Positions 6,123 through 6,423 of a stretch of 6,423 bases of DNA are shown piece by piece. Under the pieces are notes generated by a model. The model ran no database searches. It was not told where the DNA came from and saw only the letters and a list, made by a program, of their open reading frames with translations. Numbering within the stretch: the first letter of the stretch is position 1; each line of letters begins with the position of its first letter. Origin of the DNA: Thermoanaerobaculia bacterium (GTDB taxonomy: Bacteria; Acidobacteriota; Thermoanaerobaculia; Multivoradales; UBA5704). A program made the translations under genes and the position numbers. The stretch spans positions 1 to 6,423 of the forward strand of contig JAICSG010000243.1 in the NCBI GenBank assembly GCA_025937035.1, given 5' to 3'.

Positions 6123-6128
6123 GGCGCC

Positions 6129-6383
6129 ATGGAAGGAAGACCCGTCGACCGCTATCTCGCCCTACTCCGCGAACACCTCCCGGAGCTCGCTGGGAAGTAC
6201 CACGTGCGCTCTCTGGAGGTCTTCGGCTCCTACGTGAGGGACGAGCAGACCCCGGAGAGCGATCTCGACGTGCTGGTGACGTTCGACAAGACGCCTGGCC
6301 TTTTGCGGTATATCTCGCTCGAGAACCATCTCAGCGAGATCTTGGGGATCTTGGTTGATCTTGTGATGCAGTGGGGGGTCTAG
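6129..6383 (+). CDS. MntA-like minimal nucleotidyltransferase, cut short by an amber codon
   Basis: An 84-residue protein of the MNT-domain group (COG1669-like). The catalytic signature GSX10DXD is exact (G33-S34, D45, D47) and the third carboxylate D77 is present in VDLV. Related proteins act as the antitoxin of HepT/MntA pairs, in which MntA adds AMP to the HEPN-type toxin HepT; others have no known role. Family members are usually about 95-105 residues. This frame stops at TAG 6381-6383, right after the third catalytic Asp, losing the C-terminal helix, although sequence resembling that helix follows in the same frame. The start ATG 6129 gives the usual family N-terminus (RYLALLREHLPELAGKY) and has no ribosome site, in line with a leaderless transcript. 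The partner gene would be expected just past the window. The fold is well supported; activity of the short product is doubtful. Confidence 0.85.
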   Translation: MEGRPVDRYLALLREHLPELAGKYHVRSLEVFGSYVRDEQTPESDLDVLVTFDKTPGLLRYISLENHLSEILGILVDLVMQWGV

Positions 6384-6423
6384 CCTAGGATCGGCCAGAA
6401 CATCCTCCGCGACGCCGGCCCCG
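6384..6423 (+). pseudogene. In-frame C-terminal remnant of the nucleotidyltransferase after the amber codon
   Basis: Reading on in the same frame beyond the TAG gives PRIGQNILRDAGP up to the window edge. Members of this nucleotidyltransferase subfamily commonly end with VDLVM-xxxLKPRIG-xxIL-xxA. Placing the amber codon at the conserved Lys (a one-base AAG to TAG change) aligns the two without any gap. Total length would be at least 98 residues, the normal family size. It may be a true nonsense mutation, a sequencing error near the G6 run at 6373-6378, or read-through. Confidence 0.6.

Noticed and set aside
6121..6123. ATG at 6121 as an alternative start
   Set aside because: It overlaps the TATAAT box and is in another frame that gives no nucleotidyltransferase motif.
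5649..6128. Longer N-terminal extension of the plus-strand nucleotidyltransferase frame
   Set aside because: The extension runs antisense to the VIT-VWA signal peptide and through the intergenic repeats. The family N-terminus begins at ATG 6129 directly after the promoter.

Overview
The window is a GC-rich bacterial segment holding four protein-coding genes. Three lie on the minus strand in the transcription order VIT/VWA protein (5851 to 3482), inositol-monophosphatase-family phosphatase (3469 to 2588) and SWIM/SNF2 helicase-like ATPase (2523 to beyond base 1). A small nucleotidyltransferase gene runs the other way on the plus strand from 6129. There is no RNA gene, insertion sequence or CRISPR array that I can support. 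The best hint to the host is the C-terminal part of the VIT/VWA protein. It carries a TonB-receptor plug-like stretch of the kind typical of the large TonB-dependent receptors of Acidobacteriota (Holophagae / Thermoanaerobaculia-like lineages). That assignment is an inference from remembered family wording, not from a search.

Region by region. Bases 1-2523 (minus): the N-terminal 841 residues of a SNF2-family ATPase with an N-terminal SWIM zinc finger; its C-terminal helicase lobe lies outside the window. Bases 2524-2587: a 64-bp gap with a good Shine-Dalgarno and a possible weak promoter. Bases 2588-3469 (minus): a HisN-like phosphatase, 12 bp after the stop of the upstream gene. Bases 3482-5851 (minus): a secreted VIT-VWA protein (789 aa) ending in a barrel-less TonB plug-like segment and a two-cysteine tail. 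Bases 5852-6128: a divergent intergenic region with a sigma-54-type promoter candidate for the VIT/VWA gene, an inverted repeat with repeated GAAATCC elements, an exact 17-bp direct repeat near both genes, and a perfect TATAAT placed so that the plus-strand gene would be transcribed leaderless. Bases 6129-6383 (plus): a MntA-like minimal nucleotidyltransferase that ends at an amber codon. The same frame goes on beyond that codon with family-like C-terminal sequence to the window end, so the gene looks interrupted.

The three minus-strand genes are close enough to be one transcription unit (gaps of 12 and 64 bp), but their products have no obvious shared pathway: a cell-surface or periplasmic adhesion-type protein, a cytoplasmic small-molecule phosphatase and a nucleic-acid-dependent ATPase. 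The nucleotidyltransferase is of the kind usually paired with a HepT-type toxin, whose gene would be expected just past base 6423. The most unusual items are the VIT-VWA/TonB-plug fusion and the densely organised 277-bp divergent control region.
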